From contig CAMPJJ010000040.1 of assembly GCA_946886855.1 (NCBI GenBank), positions 1 through 44,460 of the forward strand: a stretch of DNA of 44,460 bases, given 5' to 3'. The first letter of the stretch is position 1. Each line of letters begins with the position of its first letter. A program made the translations under genes and the position numbers. The notes under the pieces are model-generated. The model saw only the letters and a list, made by a program, of their open reading frames with translations, was not told where the DNA came from and did not search any database. The DNA is from an uncultured Roseateles sp. GTDB lineage: Bacteria > Pseudomonadota > Gammaproteobacteria > Burkholderiales > Burkholderiaceae. This document shows, piece by piece, positions 14,138 to 20,853 of the stretch.

Positions 14138-15298
14138 ATGCTTGCCGTTCCGACCGCCAAAGCCTCCGTTCCGCTCGTCCCGCCCGCCTCCGCCCGGGCC
14201 TCACCCGCGCCGCTGCGCCTGCCGGCACGGCAAGCCGAAGACATGCACCTGCGTCAGCGGCTGCGGCGAGGCGTCGAGTGGCAGGTCGACGACACGAGTT
14301 CCCCGTGGGCCGCCTTCGAGCTCACGCTCGCACCGCCGGAGAGAGACAGAGACAGGGCCACCACGCCCGCCGCCGACGGCCTCGCCCTCGGCCTGCCGCA
14401 CGGCATCCTCTTCCTCGAAGACGACACGCTGATCGCGATCGCGACCGGCGCCCACCTGCCCCGGGACACGGACGACCGGGTGCATGACGGCCTGCTGCGC
14501 CTGGCGTGCACGGCCTGGCCCCCGGCCCTCTCCCGCGCGCTCGGCGCCGCCCCGGTCCCGCTGCCGGCCGCGCGCGACCAGCGCCGCATGGATCCGGTGG
14601 ATCCGGTGGATCCGGCGCATCCCGCGCATCGCCAGGGTCCCGTGGCGGTGGCCGCGGACCCGACCCACGCCGCGCTCTTGACGCTCGTCAGTCGCGACGG
14701 CGGCAGGCAAGGCGTGACCCTCCGCGCGTCGGCGCGCACGCTGCTGGCGTGCGCGTCGGCACCGGGCTGGCACCCGCTTCGCGCGACGGGACCGGTCCCT
14801 GCGGCCGTCGCCGCGATCGTGATGCAGGCCGGCCTCTGGCTGGCGCGGGTCGCGTTGCCGGTGGCGCGGCTGCCGACCCTGCGGCCCGGGGATGCCGTGT
14901 GGCTCCCCGCCGAGGCCCGCGATCAAAACGGTCCGCTCTGCTTCATTTGTGCAAGCGGGCTAGTCCATTTAGGTCAGGTCGACCCCCTCACACGCGAGTT
15001 CCAGGGATGGGGCTCGACGGGGGGCTCGCCGTCCAATTCTCCTCATGCCTTTTCACCTTCAATGGAGCCCCGCAACGTGGATGCCCTGACCGTAGACCTG
15101 GACTTCATCGTGGGCCGCGTCGCCATGACCGTCGGCGAACTCAGCGCGCTCGCGGCGGGCCAGATCGTGCCCCTGCAGGCGCTGACGCCGGCGGCCGTGC
15201 GCATCGTCGCGCACGGCACCGAACTCGGCGCGGGGCAACTGGTCGAGGTCGAGGGGCGCCTGGCCGTCGAGATCCTGCAGTGGGGGAGCCCGCGGTGA
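14138..15298 (+). CDS. sctQ: SctQ sorting-platform / C-ring protein
   Basis: SctQ (HrcQ/YscQ/SpaO) forms the cytoplasmic pods of the sorting platform. The 386-residue product has a variable N-terminal domain and a first SPOA-like domain around 245-300 (LRPGDAVWLPAEA ... LCFICASGLVHLGQV). After a Ser/Gly/Pro-rich linker (about 290-310) comes a clear C-terminal SPOA2 domain (about 313-383: ALTVDLDFIVGRVAMTVGEL ... VEVEGRLAVEILQWG). A DPVDPVDPAHPAH stretch near residue 150 comes from GTGGATCCG-type repeats. An in-frame ATG at 15062 (Met309) just before SPOA2 could give the short SctQ-C product known in several systems, although no Shine-Dalgarno is visible. The stop overlaps the sctR GTG. Confidence 0.93.
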   Translation: MLAVPTAKASVPLVPPASARASPAPLRLPARQAEDMHLRQRLRRGVEWQVDDTSSPWAAFELTLAPPERDRDRATTPAADGLALGLPHGILFLEDDTLIAIATGAHLPRDTDDRVHDGLLRLACTAWPPALSRALGAAPVPLPAARDQRRMDPVDPVDPAHPAHRQGPVAVAADPTHAALLTLVSRDGGRQGVTLRASARTLLACASAPGWHPLRATGPVPAAVAAIVMQAGLWLARVALPVARLPTLRPGDAVWLPAEARDQNGPLCFICASGLVHLGQVDPLTREFQGWGSTGGSPSNSPHAFSPSMEPRNVDALTVDLDFIVGRVAMTVGELSALAAGQIVPLQALTPAAVRIVAHGTELGAGQLVEVEGRLAVEILQWGSPR

Positions 15299-15987
15299 AC
15301 GGGGGCGGCGTCGATCCGATCTCGCTGGCATTCCTGCTGGTGGGCCTGACGCTGCTCCCGCTGCTGCTGGTCTGCACGACGAGCTATCTGAAGATCTCCG
15401 TCGTCCTGATGATCGTGCGCAACGCGCTGGGCGTGCAACAGGTCCCGCCGACGATGGCCCTCAACGGCATGGCGCTCGCCGCCACGCTGTTCGTGATGGC
15501 CCCCGTGCTCAACGAGGTCGTGTCCCGGCTGCCCGTCAACGTCGCCCCCTGGTCCGATGCGGAGGACGGCTCGGCGCCGACGCCCCGGCGCCCCGCGTCC
15601 GCGCGTCTGGGCATGAGCGATCTGGCCCATGCCTTCGAGCCGATGCGCGGTTTCATGCTGGCCAACACGCTGCCCGAGAAGCGGCAGAAATTCGTCGACC
15701 TGGCCCGCCAGCAATGGGGGGACCGGATGGCCGCGCCGCAGGACAGCGACTACGTCGTGCTGATCCCCTGCTTCGTGGTCAGCGAGCTCGAACTGGCGCT
15801 GAAGGCCGGCTTCGTGCTCTACGTGCCCTTCGTCGTCATCGACCTGCTGCTGTCCAACCTGCTGCTCGCGCTGGGCATGCAGATGGTGTCGCCGATGGTG
15901 GTGTCGCTGCCGCTCAAGATCCTGCTGTTCGTGCTGCTCGACGGCTGGACGCGGCTCTTCGACGGCCTGGTCCGTTCCTACGCCTGA
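15295..15987 (+). CDS. sctR: SctR export-gate membrane protein
   Basis: SctR (HrcR/YscR/SpaP, related to FliP) provides five subunits of the export portal. The 230-residue product starts at a GTG at 15295, inside GTGA that overlaps the sctQ stop. It carries the family patterns LLLVCTTSYLKISVVLMIVRNALGVQQVPP (residues about 22-51, quoted in part), NGMALAATLFVMAPV, DLARQQWG, FVVSELELALKAGFVLYVPFVVIDLLLS and MVVSLPLKILLFVLLDGW. Four membrane segments are evident. sctS follows after 10 bp. The long frame upstream of the GTG is antisense-like and was not used. Confidence 0.97.
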   Translation: MNGGGVDPISLAFLLVGLTLLPLLLVCTTSYLKISVVLMIVRNALGVQQVPPTMALNGMALAATLFVMAPVLNEVVSRLPVNVAPWSDAEDGSAPTPRRPASARLGMSDLAHAFEPMRGFMLANTLPEKRQKFVDLARQQWGDRMAAPQDSDYVVLIPCFVVSELELALKAGFVLYVPFVVIDLLLSNLLLALGMQMVSPMVVSLPLKILLFVLLDGWTRLFDGLVRSYA

Positions 15988-15997
15988 GGCGCGCGCC

Positions 15998-16267
15998 GTG
16001 ATCGAAACCATCGCGTTCTTCCAGAAGGGCCTGCTCATGGTGATCTGGCTCTCGCTCCCGCCGCTGATCGTGGCGGTGGTGGCGGGCGTGCTGGTCTCGC
16101 TGGTGCAGACCGTCCTGTCCATGCAGGACCAGAGCATTCCCTTCGCCGTGAAGCTGCTGGCCGTCGGCCTGGTGCTGGCGATGACCGGCCGCTGGATGGC
16201 GCTGCAGCTGCTGGCGCTGGGCGACCAGGCCCTCGCGGCGCTGGCCACCTTCGGCGGTCGGCCATGA
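15998..16267 (+). CDS. sctS: SctS export-gate membrane protein
   Basis: SctS (HrcS/YscS/SpaQ, related to FliQ) contributes four hairpin subunits to the export portal. The 89-residue protein has two membrane helices (about 12-36 and 50-72) with the family linker LVQTVLSMQDQSIPFAVKLLAV between. The start is a GTG at 15998. In many systems sctT and sctU follow sctS, but here a sigma factor gene follows instead and sctT-sctU lie 12 kb away. The stop overlaps an ATG at 16264 that opens a 51-codon frame reaching the sigma gene. Confidence 0.97.
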   Translation: MIETIAFFQKGLLMVIWLSLPPLIVAVVAGVLVSLVQTVLSMQDQSIPFAVKLLAVGLVLAMTGRWMALQLLALGDQALAALATFGGRP

Positions 16268-16419
16268 GCGCCGCACCGCCCCCCTTTCCTGTCACGCGCC
16301 TGGCGCGGCGCGACCTCTCCTGTGTCCCAGGGAGCCCCCGGCTCCGGAAGCACCCCGCCGGGCACGCGCCCGTCACCGAGCCGGACGGGGACCCGGACCT
16401 ACTTCGAGTCTGTCTATGA
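16264..16419 (+). CDS. Possible 51-residue leader ORF between sctS and the sigma factor gene
   Basis: An ATG overlapping the sctS stop (ATGA, 16264) opens a 51-codon frame whose TGA overlaps the sigma factor ATG (ATGA at 16416). The predicted peptide (MSAAPPPFPVTRLARRDLSC ...) is Pro/Arg-rich, matches no family I know, and has no strong ribosome-binding site. It may be a translational bridge coupling the sigma gene to sctS, or chance. A perfect small hairpin (GGAGCC-CCC-GGCTCC, 16331-16345) lies inside it. I list it because of its exact fit between two genes, at low confidence. Confidence 0.22.
   Translation: MSAAPPPFPVTRLARRDLSCVPGSPRLRKHPAGHAPVTEPDGDPDLLRVCL
16331..16345 (+). promoter_or_regulatory. 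Hairpin in the sctS-sigma gap
   Basis: The stem GGAGCC/GGCTCC closes a 3-nt CCC loop, 71 bp before the sigma factor start. There is no U-tract, so it is not a classical terminator. It could slow or shape read-through from sctS into the sigma gene. Confidence 0.3.
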
Positions 16420-17147
16420 ACCACTCCACCGATGCCAATGACGACAACACGGACGCCGACCCGGCCGTCGAGCCCGTCGAACTGATCGAACAGGGCGATC
16501 CCGCGGACACGGCCGAGGCGGCCGAGCAGAACGAAGCCGTCGAGGCCGTCGAGGCCGTGGACCCGGAGCTCGTGCGGCAACGCCAGCAGCTGGTGCTGAC
16601 CCACATCGTCAAGATCGCGCGGGACTCGCGCAGCGATTCCAGCAAGCTCAAGCGCTTCCTGCGACGCTATGAGCGCTCGCCGGGCGAGCTCGACGACATC
16701 ATCCAGGATGCGATGCTCGAGGCGACGCGCTGCGCCGACCGCTTCCAGGCGCGCTCGTCGGTGGAGACCTGGTTCTTCGGGATCGCCGCGAACGTGGCAC
16801 GCAACCACGTCGCGCGCTGCTCCAAGCGCAGCGGCCAGATGGAGAGCCTGGACGAGTCGCCTCACATGATGGACGCCGAATCGGCCCATCGGCCTCGCGA
16901 CTCGTCGATGGACGTCAGTCAGCAGGTCGCCTACCGGCAGTTGGCCGGCATCGTGGACGTGACGCTGTCGGGGCTGTCCCCGGACCTGCGCGGCACCTTC
17001 GACCTGGCCTGTCTCCAGGAAGAGTCCTACCGCGACGTCGCCGAGATCCAGGCCATCCCGATCGGCACGGTGCGCTCGCGCGTGAACCGGGTCCGCACGC
17101 TGTTGCGCTCCCGACTGAAGCAGGGCTTCGCCGACTACGCGACCTGA
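16416..17147 (+). CDS. ECF-type RNA polymerase sigma factor next to the T3SS
   Basis: The 243-residue product has an ECF sigma layout. Region 2 lies at about 55-135 (ELDDIIQDAMLEATRCADRF, then SVETWFFGIAANVARNHVAR). Region 4 lies at about 175-235, with the helix-turn-helix YRDVAEIQAIPIGTVRSRVNRVRTLLRSRL (quoted in part). It has an additional very acidic N-terminal extension of about 50 residues with Glu-Ala-Val repeats, uncommon in ECF factors and possibly an inhibitory or partner-binding segment. Lying directly after sctQRS, it is a candidate master activator of this T3SS in the way HrpL is for Hrp1 systems; that role is inferred from position. No anti-sigma factor gene is adjacent. The ATG at 16416 is the first of the frame after the 51-codon ORF. 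Confidence 0.85.
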   Translation: MNHSTDANDDNTDADPAVEPVELIEQGDPADTAEAAEQNEAVEAVEAVDPELVRQRQQLVLTHIVKIARDSRSDSSKLKRFLRRYERSPGELDDIIQDAMLEATRCADRFQARSSVETWFFGIAANVARNHVARCSKRSGQMESLDESPHMMDAESAHRPRDSSMDVSQQVAYRQLAGIVDVTLSGLSPDLRGTFDLACLQEESYRDVAEIQAIPIGTVRSRVNRVRTLLRSRLKQGFADYAT

Positions 17148-17159
17148 GCGTTCCCGGCC

Positions 17160-17181
17160 GCCGCTCCTCGCGAGGGGCGGC
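17160..17181. terminator. GC-rich hairpin between convergent sigma and ubiB genes
   Basis: A 10-bp stem (GCCGCTCCTC/GAGGGGCGGC, one G-U pair) with a tight GC loop lies 13 bp after the sigma factor stop and 24 bp before the ubiB stop on the other strand. No U-tract follows on either side. It is a plausible bidirectional end point, possibly Rho-assisted. A 13-bp direct repeat (GTCCACGCGCC type) follows at about 17182-17205. Confidence 0.45.
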
Positions 17182-17204
17182 GTCCACGCGCCGTCCACGC
17201 GCCG

Positions 17205-18758
17205 TCAGTCGATCCAGCGCAAGGCCAGCTGGGTCACCACCAGGGCAAGCATGAACCCGCCGACGCCCCACAGCAGTGCCTGCAGCAGGTGGTTGGTGCG
17301 GCGCTGCTCCACCAGCAGTTGACGCGTCAGGTCGGCGTGGCCGTCCTCGGCGCGCTGGCGCAGGACCTCGTGCATCAGCCGGGGGAACTCCGGCACCATC
17401 TGCGCGAAGCGCGGCGCCTCCTTCTTCAGCTGGCGCAGGAAGGCGCGCCAGCCGATCTGCTCGTCCATCCAGCGTTCGAGGAAGGGCTTGGCCGTGGCCC
17501 ACAGGTCCAGCTCGGGATCGAGCTGCCTGCCCAATCCTTCAATGTTGAGCAGCGTTTTTTGCAGCAAAACCAGCTGCGGCTGGATCTCGACGTTGAATCG
17601 GCGGGAGATCTGGAACAGGCGCATCAACACCTGGCCCAGCGAGATGTCCTTGAGCGGCTTGTCGAAATGCGGCTCGCAGACGGTCCGCACCGCGCCCTCG
17701 AGTTCATCGACGCGCGTCTCGGGCGGCACCCAGCCGGACTCGATGTGCAATTCGGCCACACGCTTGTAGTCGCGGCGGAAGAAGGCGATGAAGTTCTGCG
17801 CCAGGTAGTCCTTGTCGACCTCGGTCAGCGTGCCGATGATGCCGAAGTCCAGCGCGATGTAACGGCCGAAGGTCTGTGCCTCCAGGCTGACCTGGATGTT
17901 GCCGGGATGCATGTCGGCATGGAAGAAACCGTCGCGGAAGACCTGCGTGAAGAAGATCGTCACGCCGTCGCGGGCCAGCTTCCTGATGTCGACGCCCGCC
18001 TCGCGCAGCCGCTCGAGCTGCGAGATCGGCACGCCGCGCATGCGCTCCATGACGATGACCTCGCTGCGGCAGAGCTCCCAGATCATCTCCGGCACCATCA
18101 CCAGCTGCAGGTCCTGCATGTTGCGGCGCAGTTGCGCGGCGTTGGCGGCCTCGCGCACCAGGTCCAGCTCGTCGTGCAGGTAGGTGTTGAACTCGCCGAC
18201 GACCTCGCGCGGCTTCAGCCGTCGGCCGTCGGCGGAGAAACGCTCCACCCAGCCCGCCAGCGTGCGCATCAGCGCCAGGTCGTCCTCGATGATGTCGAGC
18301 ATGCCCGGCCGCAGCACCTTGACGGCGACTTCACGCCCGTCGTGCAGCGTCGCGAAGTGCACCTGCGCGATCGAGGCGCTGGCCACCGGCTCGGCGTCGA
18401 AGGTGGCGAACAGTTCCTCGATGCGGCGGCCGAAGGCGCGCTCGATCAGTTCACGCGAGAGCTCGGCGGGGAACGGCGGGACGTTGTCCTGCAACCGCGA
18501 CAGCTCCTCGATCATGTCGGGCGGAACCAGATCGCGGCGCGTGGACAGCAGCTGGCCGAACTTGACGAAGATCGGCCCCAGCCGTTCCAGCGCCAGACGC
18601 AGGCGCATGCCGCGCGGCTGGTCCCAGGCCCGGCCGACCGTGATCAGCCGGCGCAGGAAGCGGAAGCGGCGACGCTTGAGCGTGGACAACGCCAGGTCGT
18701 CCAGCCCGTGTCGATAGAGGGTCCAGACGATGACCAGCAGGCGGGACAGGTACCTCAT
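17205..18758 (-). CDS. ubiB: UbiB, atypical kinase-like protein of ubiquinone biosynthesis
   Basis: UbiB (ABC1/ADCK/UbiB family) supports ubiquinone biosynthesis, probably by ATPase activity that extracts or presents membrane-bound intermediates. The 517-residue product has the KxGQ signature as [15 protein letters not shown] (about 65-79), the Ala-rich nucleotide loop ASASIAQVH, the lysine segment [11 protein letters not shown], and the [11 protein letters not shown] catalytic region with DFGIIGTL. Two C-terminal membrane helices occupy about 485-516. It starts at the ATG at 18758, 8 bp after the ubiJ stop. In many proteobacteria the order is ubiE-ubiJ-ubiB; ubiE is not in this window. It is unrelated to secretion and simply separates the two larger modules. 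Confidence 0.96.
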   Translation of the reverse strand: MRYLSRLLVIVWTLYRHGLDDLALSTLKRRRFRFLRRLITVGRAWDQPRGMRLRLALERLGPIFVKFGQLLSTRRDLVPPDMIEELSRLQDNVPPFPAELSRELIERAFGRRIEELFATFDAEPVASASIAQVHFATLHDGREVAVKVLRPGMLDIIEDDLALMRTLAGWVERFSADGRRLKPREVVGEFNTYLHDELDLVREAANAAQLRRNMQDLQLVMVPEMIWELCRSEVIVMERMRGVPISQLERLREAGVDIRKLARDGVTIFFTQVFRDGFFHADMHPGNIQVSLEAQTFGRYIALDFGIIGTLTEVDKDYLAQNFIAFFRRDYKRVAELHIESGWVPPETRVDELEGAVRTVCEPHFDKPLKDISLGQVLMRLFQISRRFNVEIQPQLVLLQKTLLNIEGLGRQLDPELDLWATAKPFLERWMDEQIGWRAFLRQLKKEAPRFAQMVPEFPRLMHEVLRQRAEDGHADLTRQLLVEQRRTNHLLQALLWGVGGFMLALVVTQLALRWID

Positions 18759-18766
18759 TCAGGACC

Positions 18767-19300
18767 TCATGCCCGGCCTTGGCCGTCGGGCATGAAGCGG
18801 CCCGCCGTGCGGGCCAGCGTCGCCATCGCCGCGGCCGCGGCCCGGCCGAAGCGGCCGAGCTGATGCGCCACGGCCGGGCCGGTGATGGCGGCCAGGTCGT
18901 CCTCGATGTCCCAGCGCACGTGGTCGATCAGCCAGTTGAAGTCGCCGGCCAGTTGCGCATCGCCCTGCACCCGCACGTCGGGACGCGCGCCCGACAGCGC
19001 CGCGAAGGCGGCGGCGGCGGGGTTGGACGCATCCAGCTCGATGAGCAGGTCCGGTTCTTGCCTAGGGGCATCCTCGTCCCCCATCCGTTCCAGCAGACCG
19101 GCGGGGGTGATGCGCAGGCGCAGGTCGGGGGCCGCCGGCAGCAGGGCCGGCCAACCGGCCAGCCGCAACCGCAATGTCTTGCCCGTGTGCGGGGCCAGGC
19201 GCGCGGTGGCGACGGGCTCGCGGGACATGACATGGTTGAGCAACAGCGTGATGCGATCCTGGACTGCGGGCGCGAGGAGCTTGGACCATTCTTGAAGCAT
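18767..19300 (-). CDS. ubiJ: UbiJ, SCP2-domain ubiquinone biosynthesis accessory factor
   Basis: UbiJ is a lipid-binding SCP2-like protein that organises the soluble Ubi complex. The 177-residue product from the ATG at 19300 has the SCP2 fold pattern in its first 110 residues (LRLRLAGWPALLPAAPDLRLRITPAGLLER ... LLIELDASNPAAAAFAALSGA, quoted in part). The UbiJ-type segment VRVQGDAQLAGDFNWLIDHVRWDIEDDLAAITG follows (quoted here as family text, residues about 108-140). Met at 19300 was preferred over an upstream GTG because MLQEWSKLLAPAVQ begins the conserved region. It is followed by ubiB and divergent from the polysaccharide initiator gene. Confidence 0.9.
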   Translation of the reverse strand: MLQEWSKLLAPAVQDRITLLLNHVMSREPVATARLAPHTGKTLRLRLAGWPALLPAAPDLRLRITPAGLLERMGDEDAPRQEPDLLIELDASNPAAAAFAALSGARPDVRVQGDAQLAGDFNWLIDHVRWDIEDDLAAITGPAVAHQLGRFGRAAAAAMATLARTAGRFMPDGQGRA

Positions 19301-19436
19301 GGGGCGGATTGTAGGCAGGCCGCGACCGCGGCCCGGCCAGGTCGGAACCGGTGACAAGCTAGGGGCTCCCGTTACGAGTCCGCGAATCGAATTGAGCGAG
19401 AATTTCCGGCTCTGGCCGGGGAAGGACCACTGGGTG

Positions 19437-20831
19437 ATGTTTGAGGACCGAAATTACAAGAGAACCTTCTACAGCGCGCCGCAGTCGGTCCAATCCTTCA
19501 TCGCGGCCTTCCTGGAACCGACGCTGATCGTCCTGGTCTACCTGGTGTTGCTGGCCTGGTTCGACGAGCCGGTCATGCGGTCGACCTACACGCTGTGCAT
19601 GCTGGTGTTCGCGCTGACCTTCCCGGGGCGCAACCGCTTCGCGGACCATCCCGCGAGCGCCGTCACCGACATCGTCGGCTCCTGGCTGATGCTGCTGCTG
19701 ATCCTGGGCATGTTCGCCTACGCGACCAGCAGCTTCCATTACTTCGAGCGCCCGGTGCTGATGTGGTGGGCCGCGGTCACGCCGCTGGCGCAGATCGCCG
19801 CGGTCGAGATCGGCCGGCGCGTGCTGCGCTGGCGTTCGCGCCAGCCGTGGATCCGGCGCACCGCGGTGATCGTCGGCGCGGGGCCGCTGGGCGCGAAGGT
19901 CGCGCGGGCGCTGCAGTTCGGCACGGTCGGCGGCGCCGACTGCCTGGGATTCTTCGAGGACCGCACCGACGACCGGCTGCATCCCGACTGCCTGGGCCGG
20001 GTGCTGGGCACGCTGCCGCAGCTCAGCGACTACGTCCGCACGCACGGCGTGCGCGAGGTCTACATCACGCTGCCGCTGGGCTCGCAGCCGCGCATCCTGC
20101 GCCTGCTGGAGCAGCTGCAGGGCACGACGGCCTCGCTCTTCTTCGTCCCCGACGTGTTCGGCATCAGCATCATCCAGGGCCGGCTGCAGGACGTGAACGG
20201 CGTGCCCGTGGTCGGCATCCTGGAGACCCCCTTCACCGGCGTGAACGAAGTCGTCAAGCGGATCAGCGACATCATCCTGGCCTCGCTGATCCTGGTGCTG
20301 ATCTCGCCGATCCTGCTCATCCTGGCGATCGGCGTGAAGCTGAGCTCGCCCGGACCGGTGATCTTCCGGCAGCGCCGCAACGGCCTGGACGGCGAGGAGA
20401 TCATGGTCTACAAGTTCCGCTCGATGCGCGCGATGGACAACGGCACGGTCGTGAAGCAGGCGACCAAGGGCGATCCGCGCATCACGCCCTTCGGCGCCTT
20501 CATCCGCAGGACCTCGCTGGACGAGCTGCCGCAGTTCATCAACGTGCTGCAGGGCCGCATGAGCATCGTCGGGCCGCGTCCGCATGCGGTCGCGCACAAC
20601 GAGGAATACCGCCAGATCATCAAGGCCTACATGGTGCGCCACAAGGTCAAGCCGGGCATCACCGGCTGGGCGCAGGTCAACGGCCTGCGCGGCGAGACCG
20701 ACACCGTGGACAAGATGAAGGCGCGCGTCGAATACGATCTCGAATACCTGCGCAACTGGTCGCTGGGGCTGGATCTCCAGATCATCGTTCGGACCGTCCG
20801 GCTGGTGCTGTTCGACCGCCATGCCTATTGA
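19437..20831 (+). CDS. Undecaprenyl-phosphate sugar phosphotransferase (WcaJ-type)
   Basis: This polyprenyl-phosphate hexose-1-phosphate transferase would start the repeat unit by loading the first sugar phosphate, probably glucose, onto undecaprenyl phosphate at the inner membrane. From the ATG at 19437 (464 residues) it has four N-terminal membrane segments and a CoA-binding_3-like domain (about 135-235: RRTAVIVGAGPLGAKVARAL). A membrane-embedded helix (about 275-300) precedes the catalytic sugar-transferase domain with IFRQRRNGLDGEEIMVYKFRSM, TSLDELPQFINVLQGRMS, IVGPRPHA and KPGITGWAQVNGLRGETD. The frame is open back to 19299, but that part looks non-conserved; AAGGA about 12 bp before the ATG supports this start. 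It is the first gene of the polysaccharide cluster, divergent from ubiJ. Confidence 0.93.
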   Translation: MFEDRNYKRTFYSAPQSVQSFIAAFLEPTLIVLVYLVLLAWFDEPVMRSTYTLCMLVFALTFPGRNRFADHPASAVTDIVGSWLMLLLILGMFAYATSSFHYFERPVLMWWAAVTPLAQIAAVEIGRRVLRWRSRQPWIRRTAVIVGAGPLGAKVARALQFGTVGGADCLGFFEDRTDDRLHPDCLGRVLGTLPQLSDYVRTHGVREVYITLPLGSQPRILRLLEQLQGTTASLFFVPDVFGISIIQGRLQDVNGVPVVGILETPFTGVNEVVKRISDIILASLILVLISPILLILAIGVKLSSPGPVIFRQRRNGLDGEEIMVYKFRSMRAMDNGTVVKQATKGDPRITPFGAFIRRTSLDELPQFINVLQGRMSIVGPRPHAVAHNEEYRQIIKAYMVRHKVKPGITGWAQVNGLRGETDTVDKMKARVEYDLEYLRNWSLGLDLQIIVRTVRLVLFDRHAY

Positions 20832-20853
20832 CGACAAGAAGGGGACCCCCTCG

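Noticed and set aside
2741..16267. Flagellar export identity for the secretion genes
   Set aside because: SctC secretin, SctJ lipoprotein, SctI, SctW and SctK-like proteins are present, and no flagellin, hook or rod genes are seen, so this is a non-flagellar system.
19299..19436. Longer start for the WcaJ-type gene at 19299
   Set aside because: The extra residues are Gly/Pro/Arg-rich, show no conservation I recognise, and overlap the ubiJ start; the ATG at 19437 has a better ribosome-binding site.
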